Below are positions 28,963-40,447 of a stretch of 64,000 nt of DNA, piece by piece. The stretch covers positions 6,324,001 through 6,388,000 of the forward strand of contig CM074759.1 in the NCBI GenBank assembly GCA_037355855.1, in the 5' to 3' direction. This stretch comes from Pseudo-nitzschia pungens (lineage: Eukaryota > Bacillariophyta > Bacillariophyceae > Bacillariales > Bacillariaceae). The notes below the pieces were generated by a model. It made no database searches. It worked only from the letters and a program-made list of their open reading frames with translations, and had not been told where the DNA came from. The translations under genes and the position numbers were made by a program. Each line of letters begins with the position of its first letter. Within the stretch, counting starts at the first letter, position 1.

Positions 28963-29940
28963 CCCCTGTTTTCAACCAAGCAGCTTCCCCGGTCCTTAAG
29001 TGTTCGCGAGTTCCCTGCTCCCTAAGTACCTGTTTTCCACCAAGCAGCTTCCCTGGTCCCTAAGTGTTAATGAGTTTTCTGATCCCTAAGTGTATCTGCT
29101 ACGTATTACCCCCAAGTTGAACTTCAAGTTCGACACTATTTTCAAGCAACAGGATCCCAAGAGTTTCTACTACAGCCCCTGTTTTCAAGCAAGCAACACC
29201 CCTGGTCCCTAAGTGTTCGCGAGTTCCCTGCTCCCTAAGTACCTGTTTTCCAGCAAGCAGCTTCCCCGGTCCCTAAGTGTTTGAAAGTTCCCTGATCCCT
29301 AAGTGTTCTCGCTATTAAGCAATCTCAAGTTGAACTTCAACTTCGACACTATTTCCGATACACTAGCCTCCCTCTGGTCCTCACGTGTTTCTACTAAAGC
29401 CCCTGTTTTCAAGCAAGCAACACCCCTGGTCCTTAAGTGTTCGCGAGTTCCCTGCTCCCTAAGTACCTGTTTTCCACCAAGCAGCTTCCCTGGTCCCTAA
29501 GTGTTAATGAGTTTTCTGATCCCTAAGTGTATCTGCTACGTATTACCCCCAAGTTGAACTTCAAGTTCGACACTATTTTCAAGCAACAGGATCCCAAGAG
29601 TTTCTACTACAGCCCCTGTTTTCAAGCAAGCAACACCCCTGGTCCCTAAGTGTTCGCGAGTTCCCTGCTCCCTAAGTACCTGTTTTCCAGCAAGCAGCTT
29701 CCCCGGTCCCTAAGTGTTTGAAAGTTCCCTGATCCCTAAGTGTTCTCGCTATTAAGCAATCTCAAGTTGAACTTCAACTTCGACACTATTTCCAAGACAC
29801 AAGCCTTCCCCTGGTCCTCAGGTGTTTCTACTAAAGCCTCTGTTTTCAAGCAAGCAACTTCCCAGGTCCCTAAGTGTTCGCGAGTTCCCTGCCCCCTAAG
29901 TACCTGTTTTCCAGCAAGCACCTTCCCTGGTCTTTAAGTG
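28963..29940. repeat. 437-bp tandem duplication with internal GTCCCTAAGTG units
   Basis: CCCCTGTTTTCAA opens copies at 28,963 and 29,400, and a partial copy at about 29,837. Inside, words such as CCTGGTCCCTAAGTGTTCGC and AAGCAGCTTCCC recur every 60-80 bp. The first two copies are nearly identical, so the duplication is recent. Confidence 0.9.
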
Positions 29941-30309
29941 CATCATTCAAGATTCCTCTTTTCAAGCTAATTGCCCCTGGATACTGTTCCCACTTATAAG
30001 TACTCGCGAGTTTGAACTTCAAGTTCCTTCCTGAGCCTTTTAAGTGTGCCCTGTCATTGATATCCCCCTGTCCCTAAGTTCCTCTACTAAAGCCCTTGTT
30101 TTTAACTGACAGGCGACACGATAGTTCAACCAGCACCTCTTTTCTTAAGACCGGTTCAACTGATCCAATATCAACATCCACCACACTGTAAGTGTTATTT
30201 AACAGAAATGAATGTTCTTGCCCTCTCTTAATACTAACAATGGAATGTTCTTGCCGTTTCCTAATAATAATCATCCACTGATACATTTCTTTTTAATTCT
30301 CCTAATTAC

Positions 30310-31345
30310 ATTTGCACCTCCGACGACCATTCCCCGCACCTCTATCCCGCACCTCCATCGCATCCACCGACGAATATTCTTGGCACCTCCGACGACCATT
30401 CCCGCACCTCCCCTATCCCGCACCTCTATCCCGCACCTCCATCGCGTCCTCCGATGAATATTTTTCGCACCTCTATCCCGCACCTCCATCGCGTCCTCGG
30501 ACGAATATTCTTCGCACCTCTATCCGCACCTCCATCGCGTCCTCCCATGAATATTCTTCGCACCTCCGACGAACATTATTCGCACCTCTATCCCGCACCT
30601 CCATCGCGTCCTCCGACGAATATTCTTCGCACCTCTATCCGCACCTCCATCGCTTATCTCGCACCTCCGACGATCGTTCTTCGCACCTCTAGTATCTCGC
30701 ACCTCCGACGATCATTCTTCGCACCTCCATCTCGCACCTCCGTCGATCGTTCCTCGCACCTCTATCTCGGACCTCCGTCGATCGTTCTTCGCACCTCTAT
30801 CTCGGACCTCCGACGATCGTTCTTCGCACCTCTATCTCGGACCTCCGTCGATCATTCTTCGCACCTCTACCTCGCACCTCCGTCGATCGTTCTTTGCACC
30901 TCCGACGATCATTCTTCGCACCTCCATCTCGCACCTCCGTCGATCGTTCTTCGCACCTCTATCTCGGACCTCCGACGATCGTTCTTCGCACCTCTATCTC
31001 GGACCTCCGTCGATCATTCTTCGCACCTCTACCTCGCACCTCCGTCGATCGTTCTTTGCACCTCCGACGATCATTCTTCGCACCTCCATCTCGCACCTCC
31101 GTCGATCGTTCTTCGCACCTCTATCTCGGACCTCCGACGATCGTTCTTCGCACCTCTATCTCGGACCTCCGTCGATCATTCTTCGCACCTCTACCTCGCA
31201 CCTCCGTCGATCGTTCTTTGCACCTCCGACGATCATTCTTCGCACCTCCATCTCGCACCTCCGTCGATCGTTCTTCGCACCTCTATCTCGGACCTCCGTC
31301 GATCATTCTTCGCACCTCTATCTCGCACCTCCATCGTGTCCACCC
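30310..31345. repeat. Minisatellite with 162-bp higher-order unit just upstream of a gene
   Basis: Units of 27 bp (for example TCGCACCTCCGTCGATCGTT) are organised as six-unit blocks of 162 bp. The marker TTGCACCTCCGACG falls at 30,894, 31,056 and 31,218. The left part (30,310-30,660) has a related longer unit containing GAATATTCTTC. The array ends about 65 bp before the ATG at 31,411. The long plus-strand frames through it are repeat artefacts. Confidence 0.95.
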
Positions 31346-31410
31346 ATCAATTTTCTTCGCAATAAATTTCCTTCCCACCCCCGTCGCCTTCTCAAGCAAC
31401 ATCGCCTATC

Positions 31411-34400
31411 ATGTCTTCAGCCACGAAATACACACCGGTCGGCCGTGCTAAACTGGTTCACCCATCGATAGTTCTCGATACTATTCAGGAACGTCTCGCC
31501 CCCTCCACTCCGAACACGAACACCCAACCGACAATTTTGCGTGATTGTGATCTGCGACTTACCCTCTCCAAGTACTTTCCTCAGGTGTCGCCGACCTCGG
31601 AGGACTACCAAGCTATGATGAAGATCATGTGCTACCCCGAGACACTCGATGAAGATTCAATGCAAATCGCATTATTGAAAGCGCAACAAATGATGCTCTC
31701 CATTTTTCCTTCTCTGGGATTCTTCGGTATGGTTCAAAGTTGGGCCGCCCCTTCTAAACGAAAGGTCCACTTCTTCCAAGACGCTCTCAACTGTGCAATA
31801 GTATTGCAAAAGGGATCGGGTTGTGCGTCTCTGATTGAGTTTCTTCATCGTGTTCGAACCTGGAAGGTGCGTGGAGCAACCGGCAAAGGTGAATTCAACA
31901 TCCAGTATGTTTCACCAGACAGAGAAGATATGATTGATGGCCATTCGTTGGTGGGATCCCTAGAGGGCTCAGTGGTTATGCTTTACCACTATCTGGAAAA
32001 GTCCGAAGCTGGTACTCTATCTGCATTTGGTCGTCGCTCCGTCTCAACCCCAAGAGAATTTGTAATCGATGGTGTTGATGGCAGTGAAGATTTCAAACAG
32101 GTCGCTTCCAACACGGGTCACTTTACCATGCGAGGTGGAGCACTAGTTGGTTATCATCTTATGGCCAGTCTACGAAAACGGATGTGGTTATCCATTCAGC
32201 ACATACAGTTGGGATACACCTTGTTCGACATTATATTCAAGACAGATCTTCCCCAGGTTCCTGACTACGAAAAGATGGATAAGGAAAAGGTTTCGATGCA
32301 GTTTCTCATGGACAGTTGCACTGAGTTGACCGACCGATCCATGTACATTTCCCTATTGGCTGATATCTGTTTTGTTTTCCAAACCCTCGATGACATTGAG
32401 GGTTTACGTCCCGACTTCATTCGGAAAGAGTGCTTGGGTGATTCTCCGACGACTCTCCCCCTGGCAATGAAGATTCGATCGTCTGCGTTCGATGAAGATA
32501 CCAAGGCACATATTATCTCTCGGTCTTTCAAAGGTTTGGAAGACGATGTTTCTAGAAAGAGGACAGTCATCTACAACAGCACTCGCCCCAACACTTTATT
32601 TCGCTTCCAGACTGTTCGGTATAAGGTATTCAAGTTCTGGTTGGAGTTCACCTCCCAAGCGTCTATGAAGTCAAAGGTTGATAAACTGACGGCTACTTTG
32701 CTCTCTGGCAAGAAGCGAAAAGCGCAATCTACTGATCGAACAAGTGGTTCCTCACCCGTGGCATCTGATGATGAACAAAGTACTTCCGTTCATCCAAGTA
32801 TTGAATTGCCCGAGATTCCATCACCATCCGATGTTATATCTGAGGTCCCTCTTCCACCGGAGCCAAATGTATTTGTGCCACCAGACTCGAATGAGGCTAT
32901 GGACTTTTCCTTTGATGATCTTCTCTCTCCTGTCAACAATTCACGCTGGGAAGGCCTGTGTCTGGCAGCCCCATCATACTTGAAGCTCAAGCAAGTACAG
33001 TCCTCCCTTTTTATCTCTGCCAAGGATAAAATTTACCAGGTGGAATATTCCAATCCAGATTTTTACTCAGCGTGTCGCCTGGTTGACTATGATCATTGGA
33101 GAACGATCACCTGCAGCAATTCGTCTACCATCAAGTCAAGCCGGGCACACATTAGAGTTTTCTCTGAGGACGTCCAATCTATTGATGAGACCAACGTGGT
33201 GGATGTCATCCGAAGGGGATCCAGTATTTTCCATCGGTTTAAATCCTTGTACAGGGGCGATATTGTCAAGCTTTTCAAGTTCGTACTCTACTATGGTGGC
33301 AAGCCAAGGCAAGGAGATGATATCCGACGCTCAATTGACAATCGAGTGTTGGAAATTGGAATTCACTGTCAGACTGGTCAACTGTACAATATTGATTCAT
33401 TCCAGAAAGCAGGAGACGATGCAGCAATTATCAAGCAGACTGTGGCTTCTCTTATGGATTTTTTGTGGAATATTGGTCAGGAAATCCAGCGGGTTGCTAA
33501 GCGACCAGCTATGGGAGGTAATCGGCAGAGAGACAGGATGTTCGGACGTCCTTTTCGAGATGCAATGGGAGCAGAGTCGTCACTGTTTCATTGCCTCACC
33601 CTGGTGGTTCAGTGTGTCTATCCATTTCCCTGTCAGGGCAAAAAGCACAAGGATATACTGAATGACAAACTCTATCCATATTCCCAGACTGTTTGTGGCA
33701 ACTGGTACTTCACCGATGGTGAAGGATACATCTACCTGTTTCAAATTCTGTGTAATTTCAGAGGGGCAGCTTCCTCTGCCTTCCCATACATGGCTCAAGT
33801 TCGTCGAATCGTTGAACACATCAAGAAGTATAAGGTAACGCTGACGGAAAGATACAACGAAGTTTTCCAACACTACAATGGGTCTGCAGTTCGTCCGATG
33901 AGTTTTCTCAGTAACCCATTGGTTTCCGACGACTTTTTCTTGCATCCATCACTTCCTTGGGAACGTCGAGAACTAGTGAAGGGTTCTGGCTTCTTTGGTG
34001 ATGTGCTGACATTCCCTGTTGGTCCTTCCCGCATTCTGTCAATGTCAATGATGATTGATTCTATCTTCCTTGTCAGGGATCAGCTGTCTTTTGATCAAAT
34101 TTTGGAACTGACTTTCTTCTGTTCTTTCTACAACAACGGATCAATTGTGCATGCAATCATGTCCAGTATCAGAGATTCTGGCAATGATTTTTCAAGTGGT
34201 GAATGTCATCCATGGTACCCGTTTGAGGCAGGTATTGTTAATGTGTTGGGGAAGGGTTGCTGGCAGGGAGGGATTGAGCCCAGGTTCCAATGCAGCTCCA
34301 ACACCAAGTGGGAGGTATTTTGCTCCGCCGACTCTGATAAGGATTCCATCAACCGGAAGTTGTGTAAGGTATTGTACATTGGCTACGACCTTATTTGCTG

Positions 34401-35114
34401 GATGAATGCGTTGAAGCAATCAGATTTGGTGTATGCCGAGGACATCCCGTTCCATCTTGTCACAACCAAGATGGGAAGTGTGGTCCAGGATATTCAAGAT
34501 GTGGCTGCTGATGAATCTTTTGATTTTGGCCGGTTCTATCTGTCACAGTGGCTTTCCCTGATCATTGCCTTGGGATTAGCCGATTCCGGATTACATTTGC
34601 TTCAGCTTATCCCGCCTGCCAAGGGAACAGCATCTTACGAGCACTTCCTGAATCCAATACTGGGTGATATGGGTAGCGAGAAAACAGCAGTGCCTATACC
34701 TGAATCCAGACTTGATCCTGTGATGAAAATTACGTCACAGGAGCTTGGTTTCCCCATATATTTCAGGAATGTTATGGAGGTTCTTGGATGTGAGTCCATG
34801 GGTCATCGCGAGCTTGGCAAAAATGATGTTTTCTTGAAGGGTGGAACATTATTTGATGTGAACCTACAGTTTGGGAGTCCAATTCACAAGAAATATACGA
34901 AGCAGCGGTGGGAATTGATAACGCCTGTTCCACAGGTCTTTCGAATTCTTGAGGAAGGGAAATGCAAAGAAATTCGAGAGTAAGTAATCGTTTGTTTGTC
35001 AATACTAATGTACAGATTTATATATATAATTCATCTAACCCTATTCTTTTATTGTACAGACTGTATTCCAATTTCTCGATCAACATGAATCCTGTCATGG
35101 ATCAATCTATTTAG
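31411..35114 (+). CDS. Large hypothetical protein beside MULE transposase, tiny last exon
   Basis: ATG 31,411. Exon 1 runs to 34,979 (CGA GA|GTAAGT) and exon 2 is 35,060-35,114 after TTGTACAG. The phases join as GA+A and give 1207 residues. The unspliced frame would stop one codon after the donor at TAA, adding nothing. The protein is mostly globular with balanced composition. A Ser/Pro-rich linker lies near residues 435-520, after a basic KKRKAQS word. No catalytic motif or known domain is recognised. It sits just downstream of the 27-bp minisatellite and converges with the transposase. Such large orphan genes can be accessory genes of MULEs; that is inference. Confidence 0.7.
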
Positions 35115-35236
35115 AATATATGAAACTTAATTATTATAGCGTGTTAGAGTAAGTACTTAGTGAAATTGTTCATGCGCTTATGTATGTTAAACATTACTGA
35201 TTGTTGGGTGCATTATTTCAGAGTATTGTTTACGTA

Positions 35237-38200
35237 TTACTTTTTGCACAATGATTGTACACAGAATGAATATTGACGGATACTTTCTTTTCCCTGCCTG
35301 ATAAACTTTTGGTTCTGTAGCAAGGTACTGTCCGAACTCAGCCTTTCAGCAGTATTTAATATGTCCGTTGAATGTGTTAAAGCCATCTTCATCACTGGCA
35401 TGTCTCTCTCTACAACATGACGTGTCTTCCTGCGTTGCTTGAAATCATATACAATGTCGGTAATTGATTCCGCTTGGGACAGCATCCTGACTAAATCAGC
35501 ACTTCCTTCCGACCGAATGAGCTTCGAGCTGGCATTGTGGATGTTCTTCGACACCAACAACAGAATCTCAATGGCTTCGTCACTGTGATTTGTCGAACGA
35601 GAGATTTTTGAGCGCCTCGGCCTATTATTGGGGACAACAGTCTTCATGAACTTCATTTCATCGCTCTTTCTATATTGGATATATGCAGCATGGGCACAAT
35701 ATAGTTTCTCGAGGTAAGTGACGCATGATCCTTCGTATAGAGTGCTATTCTTGTCTCCTTCCCTACGTTTAACCTTGCACAGACTGTGTACTAGTTCAAT
35801 GTACTGATACCTTTTTGTGCAATCGTTTGGCAAGTTGTCCTTGCCATTTAGTGTACACTGATACTGCCGAATCCTTTCTACAGACACGCATTGACCCAAA
35901 TAGTCTTCTGTATTTACAAACCAAGCTGATTGTTTTTCTGAATACCGAACATCAATTACTGCATCCACCTTTCTACAGAACTCCGCAAATCTCTTGAAGC
36001 TTTTGGACTTCTTGTTGAATACCCTATCTTTGTTGTCCAAAGCGTACTGTCTTGAGACAACACTGCGTGTAAGTGACATCATATATATTGCTTTAGGTAA
36101 CTCATCACATAACATGGTACCCATGTTTTTTCCAACGACGCAGAGACCATCGAACTTTGATGATCCTTTCAGTTCAAGTGTTGCTCTCTCATTGGCTTGA
36201 TTTTGAGGTACGCACCCGGGTATTCCTGATGCTCCAACGTACCAAATGTTGAAGTTTGGATGGTCCACATAAGATTTGAAAAATACCCTAACCAATTCCG
36301 TTTCTCCTGCCTCTAACCACGCTTGTTTCACAAGTTCAGCGTAAGACAAGAACATCGCTTGGGACAAGCATCGATAGAGATTTCGAACATCCGTTGCTGC
36401 TACACGTTCAAACCATTTTCTATCCTTACAGTGCTTGCTGTAGTCTCCGTTACCTTTCCCGATCAGGAATTTTCGCTCTATATGTGGGAAGCACTGCGCT
36501 GCGATGGTGAATGGAAAAGCGATTAGACATGGTGTTACGAAGACCTCTGTCCGATCAGAGACAATCATTCCTTTGAAATCTATATCTTTCACCTTGAACA
36601 GTGAATTGAGGTATCGTAGAAGCATGTACAGCCCCGCCGAAAAGTATATTTCTTTCTCCGATGGGCACAGAATGAAAATCAGTGGGCGGTAAGACCTTGT
36701 TCCTTTATCGTCAACCGAAAATACACCAAAAGTAAGGACACACCAGTCGTTTGAAATTGATCCGTGAAATCCATCGACAGACGCTGTCACCCTGTATCCG
36801 AGGTTCTTGCAAGCCAGGATGTTACCAAGCAAGGTAAGTGACGAGAAACAAATGATTTTGTCCCAGACTTGATTGTCTCCTTTTAGTTTCTGGCCCTGGA
36901 GTTTCTCAATATGTTTCAATAGGTTTTTCTCGGAATTGCTAGCTTGTTCTTGGTTAGGTGGACTGCCGTCATCCAGTACAGTCATCATATTATATGCTTC
37001 GGAATGTGCTGATGTTACACCCTCAGTTGGTATAACTTGCAGGTACCCTTTTTCAAATAGAACGGAGCCCCATTTTTTCAAGTCCTTGTACGAGTTAACG
37101 TTCGCGTTTGCATTTGGTGGTATGCTGAATTTGTACTTTCTTTTTGTTTCCACAACATCTGACAGGTCTGTTATATGGATTGTTTTTGTACCTTCTGTTC
37201 TTTCTTTGCAGTGTTGCCGTTTAATGCTTCCGATTAATTTTTCTCTGGTTCGGAGACGGAGCTCGGGTGATGAAACAGAATGACTTTCTTCCGCTACTAG
37301 TTGTTTCAATGTTTCACCAGCAAGAACGGACGGTTGTAGCTTGGGTTTGTCGGTCATGATGTTGTTCAGAACTATCTTGTCCGATGCCGACAGACCACGG
37401 TCTTTTCTAGTGTAAGCACTACATTCGCATGTTCTGTCGACGTTAACCTTCAGCGCAAACCTTTCACCACGTCTGTCCTCCACATGAGCACGACATTTGC
37501 CTCTGGTCTTAGAGGTAATGTAACATTGGTACTCATAAGTAGTCCCAGGTGGTAAGTACTTTCTGTTCTTCTTAGAGGACCGTTGACATAGGGTTGGATA
37601 CTTTGTGTTCATGTAAGCAACGGCCTCTAACTTGGAATCGAATCTCGTGGCGTTCGCAGTTTTCCAGTTGAAATTCTTTCTTTTGGCGGATTTAGGTACT
37701 ATCTTCTGTTTCAACGTGTCCCTTCCGGTTGCAGATGATCCTGTGGTTGGACACGTTGCGGAAATACTGATAACTGATGTTTCTTTGGACGGGTTGCTGT
37801 CAGTAGTAGTGGAGTTGTTTGATTCTTTACACTGATTGCTCGTTTCCATTGGTACAGTTGTCGTTTCGTTCGTTCTAGTAGCCATTGGCGGAGGTTTCTT
37901 TCTGGCTTCGGAGTTGATAGATGTACTGCCGGAATGTTGAACTTCATTGATTTGGTAAGTTGTCCGTGGTGAGGTGATTGACTGGAACAAGGATGACCTT
38001 TTTCGAGGCAACAATAAACCATGACTTGATGGCAACATGTGTGCAATGTGATTAGATTTATTCTTTGACTTGATGTAGGATGCAGAAAGCTTGTTCTTCA
38101 AATTCTGTTTCTCCTGTTGGTCAACCGAAAGTTTGTCAACAACTCTGAAACGTTCTTCAAGCAGCAACTGGCCTGGCGATTTGTTGTGATTGTCTTGTCG

Positions 38201-38407
38201 ACTATTGGTTTTCTCCGAATCGACAGCTAGGGAGAGAAACATGCCAGCCGTTTGGGGCGACAAGTCACCGGTTTCCACAAACAGTGATCTGGCCGCATTC
38301 CACCCGATGGAGTTGGCAGGGGGTGATTGGTTGCTAGACAATGGGCGGTGAATTTGCTTTGTCGTTGTTGTACCCTTAGAGGAACGCTTCGGTGTGACCG
38401 GTGACAT
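35237..38407 (-). CDS. Mutator-like (MULE) transposase
   Basis: ATG 38,407 (MSPVTPKRSS) gives 1056 residues; ATG 38,560 upstream is also possible (1107 residues). The N-terminal third is disordered. Residues about 255-340 form a Cys/His-containing DNA-binding-like region (YEYQCYITSKTRGKCRAHVE). The MULE catalytic core follows: Asp near 544 in ASVDGFHG, Asp near 617 in IVSDRTEVF, the CxxH motif CFPHIERK near 640 and a candidate Glu in NERATLELKG near 742. A short SWIM-like CxH (SCVTYLEKLYCAH) lies near 930. The enzyme would perform cut-and-paste transposition. Catalytic residues appear intact, and the frame is unbroken. The exact start is uncertain. Confidence 0.82.
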   Translation of the reverse strand: MSPVTPKRSSKGTTTTKQIHRPLSSNQSPPANSIGWNAARSLFVETGDLSPQTAGMFLSLAVDSEKTNSRQDNHNKSPGQLLLEERFRVVDKLSVDQQEKQNLKNKLSASYIKSKNKSNHIAHMLPSSHGLLLPRKRSSLFQSITSPRTTYQINEVQHSGSTSINSEARKKPPPMATRTNETTTVPMETSNQCKESNNSTTTDSNPSKETSVISISATCPTTGSSATGRDTLKQKIVPKSAKRKNFNWKTANATRFDSKLEAVAYMNTKYPTLCQRSSKKNRKYLPPGTTYEYQCYITSKTRGKCRAHVEDRRGERFALKVNVDRTCECSAYTRKDRGLSASDKIVLNNIMTDKPKLQPSVLAGETLKQLVAEESHSVSSPELRLRTREKLIGSIKRQHCKERTEGTKTIHITDLSDVVETKRKYKFSIPPNANANVNSYKDLKKWGSVLFEKGYLQVIPTEGVTSAHSEAYNMMTVLDDGSPPNQEQASNSEKNLLKHIEKLQGQKLKGDNQVWDKIICFSSLTLLGNILACKNLGYRVTASVDGFHGSISNDWCVLTFGVFSVDDKGTRSYRPLIFILCPSEKEIYFSAGLYMLLRYLNSLFKVKDIDFKGMIVSDRTEVFVTPCLIAFPFTIAAQCFPHIERKFLIGKGNGDYSKHCKDRKWFERVAATDVRNLYRCLSQAMFLSYAELVKQAWLEAGETELVRVFFKSYVDHPNFNIWYVGASGIPGCVPQNQANERATLELKGSSKFDGLCVVGKNMGTMLCDELPKAIYMMSLTRSVVSRQYALDNKDRVFNKKSKSFKRFAEFCRKVDAVIDVRYSEKQSAWFVNTEDYLGQCVSVERIRQYQCTLNGKDNLPNDCTKRYQYIELVHSLCKVKRREGDKNSTLYEGSCVTYLEKLYCAHAAYIQYRKSDEMKFMKTVVPNNRPRRSKISRSTNHSDEAIEILLLVSKNIHNASSKLIRSEGSADLVRMLSQAESITDIVYDFKQRRKTRHVVERDMPVMKMALTHSTDILNTAERLSSDSTLLQNQKFIRQGKESIRQYSFCVQSLCKK

Positions 38408-38664
38408 GTTGAGGTAAGACTGTTTTTGGGAAAAGATGGTTTTATCAAAGCTGACTATTAATTTGTGATAAGAAACCAGTCCCAACAGGATGACTGGTTG
38501 CAGAATGATTGCAAATCTAACGGATATAGGCTGATCAATGTGAATCGTGTTGCAATCCATTCGGACACAGGTCCGCGTGGAACTGAAGACGAAATAGTTG
38601 ATGTGTCCCAATATTTTGACGTGCGGGCGTTGAATCAGATTGGCACCGCCATTGATGTCGATTG

Positions 38665-38815
38665 AATCTTGTTACTGGTGAGCAGTGAATCAAACTATTG
38701 GCGCGTAATCTTGTCACGGGTGAGCTATGAATGTAATTGTTGGCGCCTTTTTAGCTGAGCTAATATTGTAGCAGTGGCGCCATATTAGCTGAGCTAATAT
38801 TGTAGCAACCAGAGT
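38665..38815. promoter_or_regulatory. Repeat-bearing region between divergent MULE genes
   Basis: Two imperfect 40-bp direct repeats (AATCTTGTTACTGGTGAGC at 38,665; AATCTTGTCACGGGTGAGC at 38,706) are followed by two copies of the perfect palindrome TTAGCTGAGCTAA (about 38,749 and 38,784), each leading into TATTGTAGCA. It lies upstream of the transposase start. A role as operator or transposase-binding site is inference. Confidence 0.6.
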
Positions 38816-38871
38816 AGACGGGATCCGTTGAAAATATTGTTATGGTTCGGTAGCATACTCAACGACAATTG

Positions 38872-39093
38872 TTAATAAATGAATGAAATATCAAAACTGA
38901 CTGATTGCGGACTACATTTGGCGGTGAAAATGTTGAGGTTGAAAATTCCGTATTTCTTGTCGGAAGGGCTTACATCTGAATAGATAGCAGATGCACTGAT
39001 CTGGGAATTAATGGTATCTATCATGGATAGAGCATCATCCACACCTCCACGGTAGCTCCAAATAAGATGTTTGATAAGGTTGGATTCTGTCAT
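38872..39093 (-). CDS. Possible small protein (73 aa)
   Basis: ATG 39,093 (MTESNLIKHL) to TAA 38,872. Composition is ordinary protein-like (GGVDDALSMIDTINSQ). It lies between the transposase and the 39,216 gene. No family recognised; it could be a chance frame. Confidence 0.25.
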   Translation of the reverse strand: MTESNLIKHLIWSYRGGVDDALSMIDTINSQISASAIYSDVSPSDKKYGIFNLNIFTAKCSPQSVSFDISFIY

Positions 39094-39215
39094 TTTTTGT
39101 GAACGATATTTGTTTGAATACAATGTCTAGTGTAAGTGACTATGAACCAATTGAATGATTTATATCGAGGTGGACTTCTAGGAGTAAAAATGGAAAGTAA
39201 AACAGAATCCCAACG

Positions 39216-40142
39216 ATGTTTGCACCAATTGTTTGTCATTATTTTGAACAGATCGATGGAAGTTTAGACCATTCCCCCGTTCTGCGGAGATCATCCCGGG
39301 AGGTGAGAACTCCGGTTAACTACTCGCCTGGAATATACAAAAGCGCCAGATCGTGGATGGATACGAACAATACTCCGGTTAGTCATATTCTTGGTATAGA
39401 TTATGGAATGGAACACTACAACAGGACTTGTCGTAGAAAGGTTGAGTTTGACTCGGTAGAGAGCACTGAATCAAGATATGAGAAAAAAGACCTCCAAAAC
39501 GAACAAGAGGATGAAGGAAACGCAACCGATCATGGCCAAGAATACGACAGTGATGCCACCATTGCCATGACTGCAACTGGAACCGAAGACGATGACAACT
39601 CCACCGATGATCAAGGTACAAGGGAGGGAGGGTTGTATGTCATAGATCCTCATGCGGCGTGCCACAATTTTCCTTCGGTTTTGACTGCAGGAGAAGCACG
39701 GACGGAAGAAGTAAATGACATCATGGCACTGACCAATTGGACTCACATTGAACTAAAAACATCTTACGGTCTACTAAACAGTGGTTTCCAAGGAACAAGG
39801 AAAGAAAAGCTAGAAAGTATGAAGGAAGGAATAGTGAAATGTATCAATGCCCTTTCCGAGTGCATGCAACGGTTGGAACTGGATAAAGTTGAGACGAACG
39901 GGACAATGTCTGATGATTGCTCCGTTGGTAGAAACATTCAAGAAGCGATGTTGCAGATTGGTGCTGGTTTGACTATCTGTGGATTGTATGGTGTGTTGAT
40001 CGCTGGCAACAACCAAGGATCATTACAGGAGACGGCAGTGATGCATCACTTGACTAAAATCATCAATCAGAATGATGGGGTTCCTTGTGACAGTTGCGGT
40101 CATAAAAATTGCAGGAAACAACAAGGTGCGATGGAAAAATGA
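39216..40142 (+). CDS. Hypothetical 308-aa protein with SAP-like segment and C-terminal Cys cluster
   Basis: ATG 39,216, TGA 40,142. The first 80 residues are basic and acidic mixed. Residues about 90-140 are acidic and low in complexity. A segment near residue 175-210 (ELKTSYGLLNSGFQGTRKEK) resembles the helix-turn of SAP DNA-binding domains, but weakly. The end has CDSCGHKNC, a possible small metal site. It is divergent from the MULE transposase, with the shared promoter repeats between them. Function unknown. Confidence 0.5.
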   Translation: MFAPIVCHYFEQIDGSLDHSPVLRRSSREVRTPVNYSPGIYKSARSWMDTNNTPVSHILGIDYGMEHYNRTCRRKVEFDSVESTESRYEKKDLQNEQEDEGNATDHGQEYDSDATIAMTATGTEDDDNSTDDQGTREGGLYVIDPHAACHNFPSVLTAGEARTEEVNDIMALTNWTHIELKTSYGLLNSGFQGTRKEKLESMKEGIVKCINALSECMQRLELDKVETNGTMSDDCSVGRNIQEAMLQIGAGLTICGLYGVLIAGNNQGSLQETAVMHHLTKIINQNDGVPCDSCGHKNCRKQQGAMEK

Positions 40143-40394
40143 AGAATTATGAGAATGGTCATTCGGCTTTGGTAGGATGAGTACGTGATGTTGTACATTG
40201 AATGAAAAAATGACAAAAAACAAGATTAGATAAGGAAGGTGGGAGTGGTATTCTTCTTCAGAAAAAGAAGAATCGGATGAGGTGGATGTTTTTTTTTTTT
40301 ATAGTAGGTTCCGTATGTAGTGTAAGTAATGTAGTAACAAAGTTAAAAAAGTGTATTTTCGCACTTTTGAAAAGTGTGAATTCGTCCCATGTCC

Positions 40395-40447
40395 AAAAAC
40401 TTAACCTGTCGCGCGGTGCGCACGTTTTTCTATTTCCGACCGCTCCT
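40395..40447. repeat. Solo terminal repeat of the 10.6-26.3 kb element family
   Basis: This reads AACTTAACCTGTCGCGCGG and onward to CCGACCGCTCC, matching the inverted end found at 26,050-26,102. Only about 50 bp is present, so it may be a remnant or an independent end. Confidence 0.8.

Larger units (their letters stand above)
31411..40200. mobile_element. Probable Mutator-like (MULE) element region
   Basis: A MULE-type transposase (complement 35,237-38,407) lies between two unknown genes: a 1207-aa gene converging on it and a 308-aa gene diverging from it. Spacing is tight (122 bp between the convergent stops). The ends and terminal repeats were not identified, so the limits given are only those of the gene block. 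Confidence 0.5.

Noticed and set aside
30454..31365. 303-codon frame ending near the 1207-aa gene
   Set aside because: Entirely 27-bp minisatellite; all units are multiples of three, so several frames stay open by chance.
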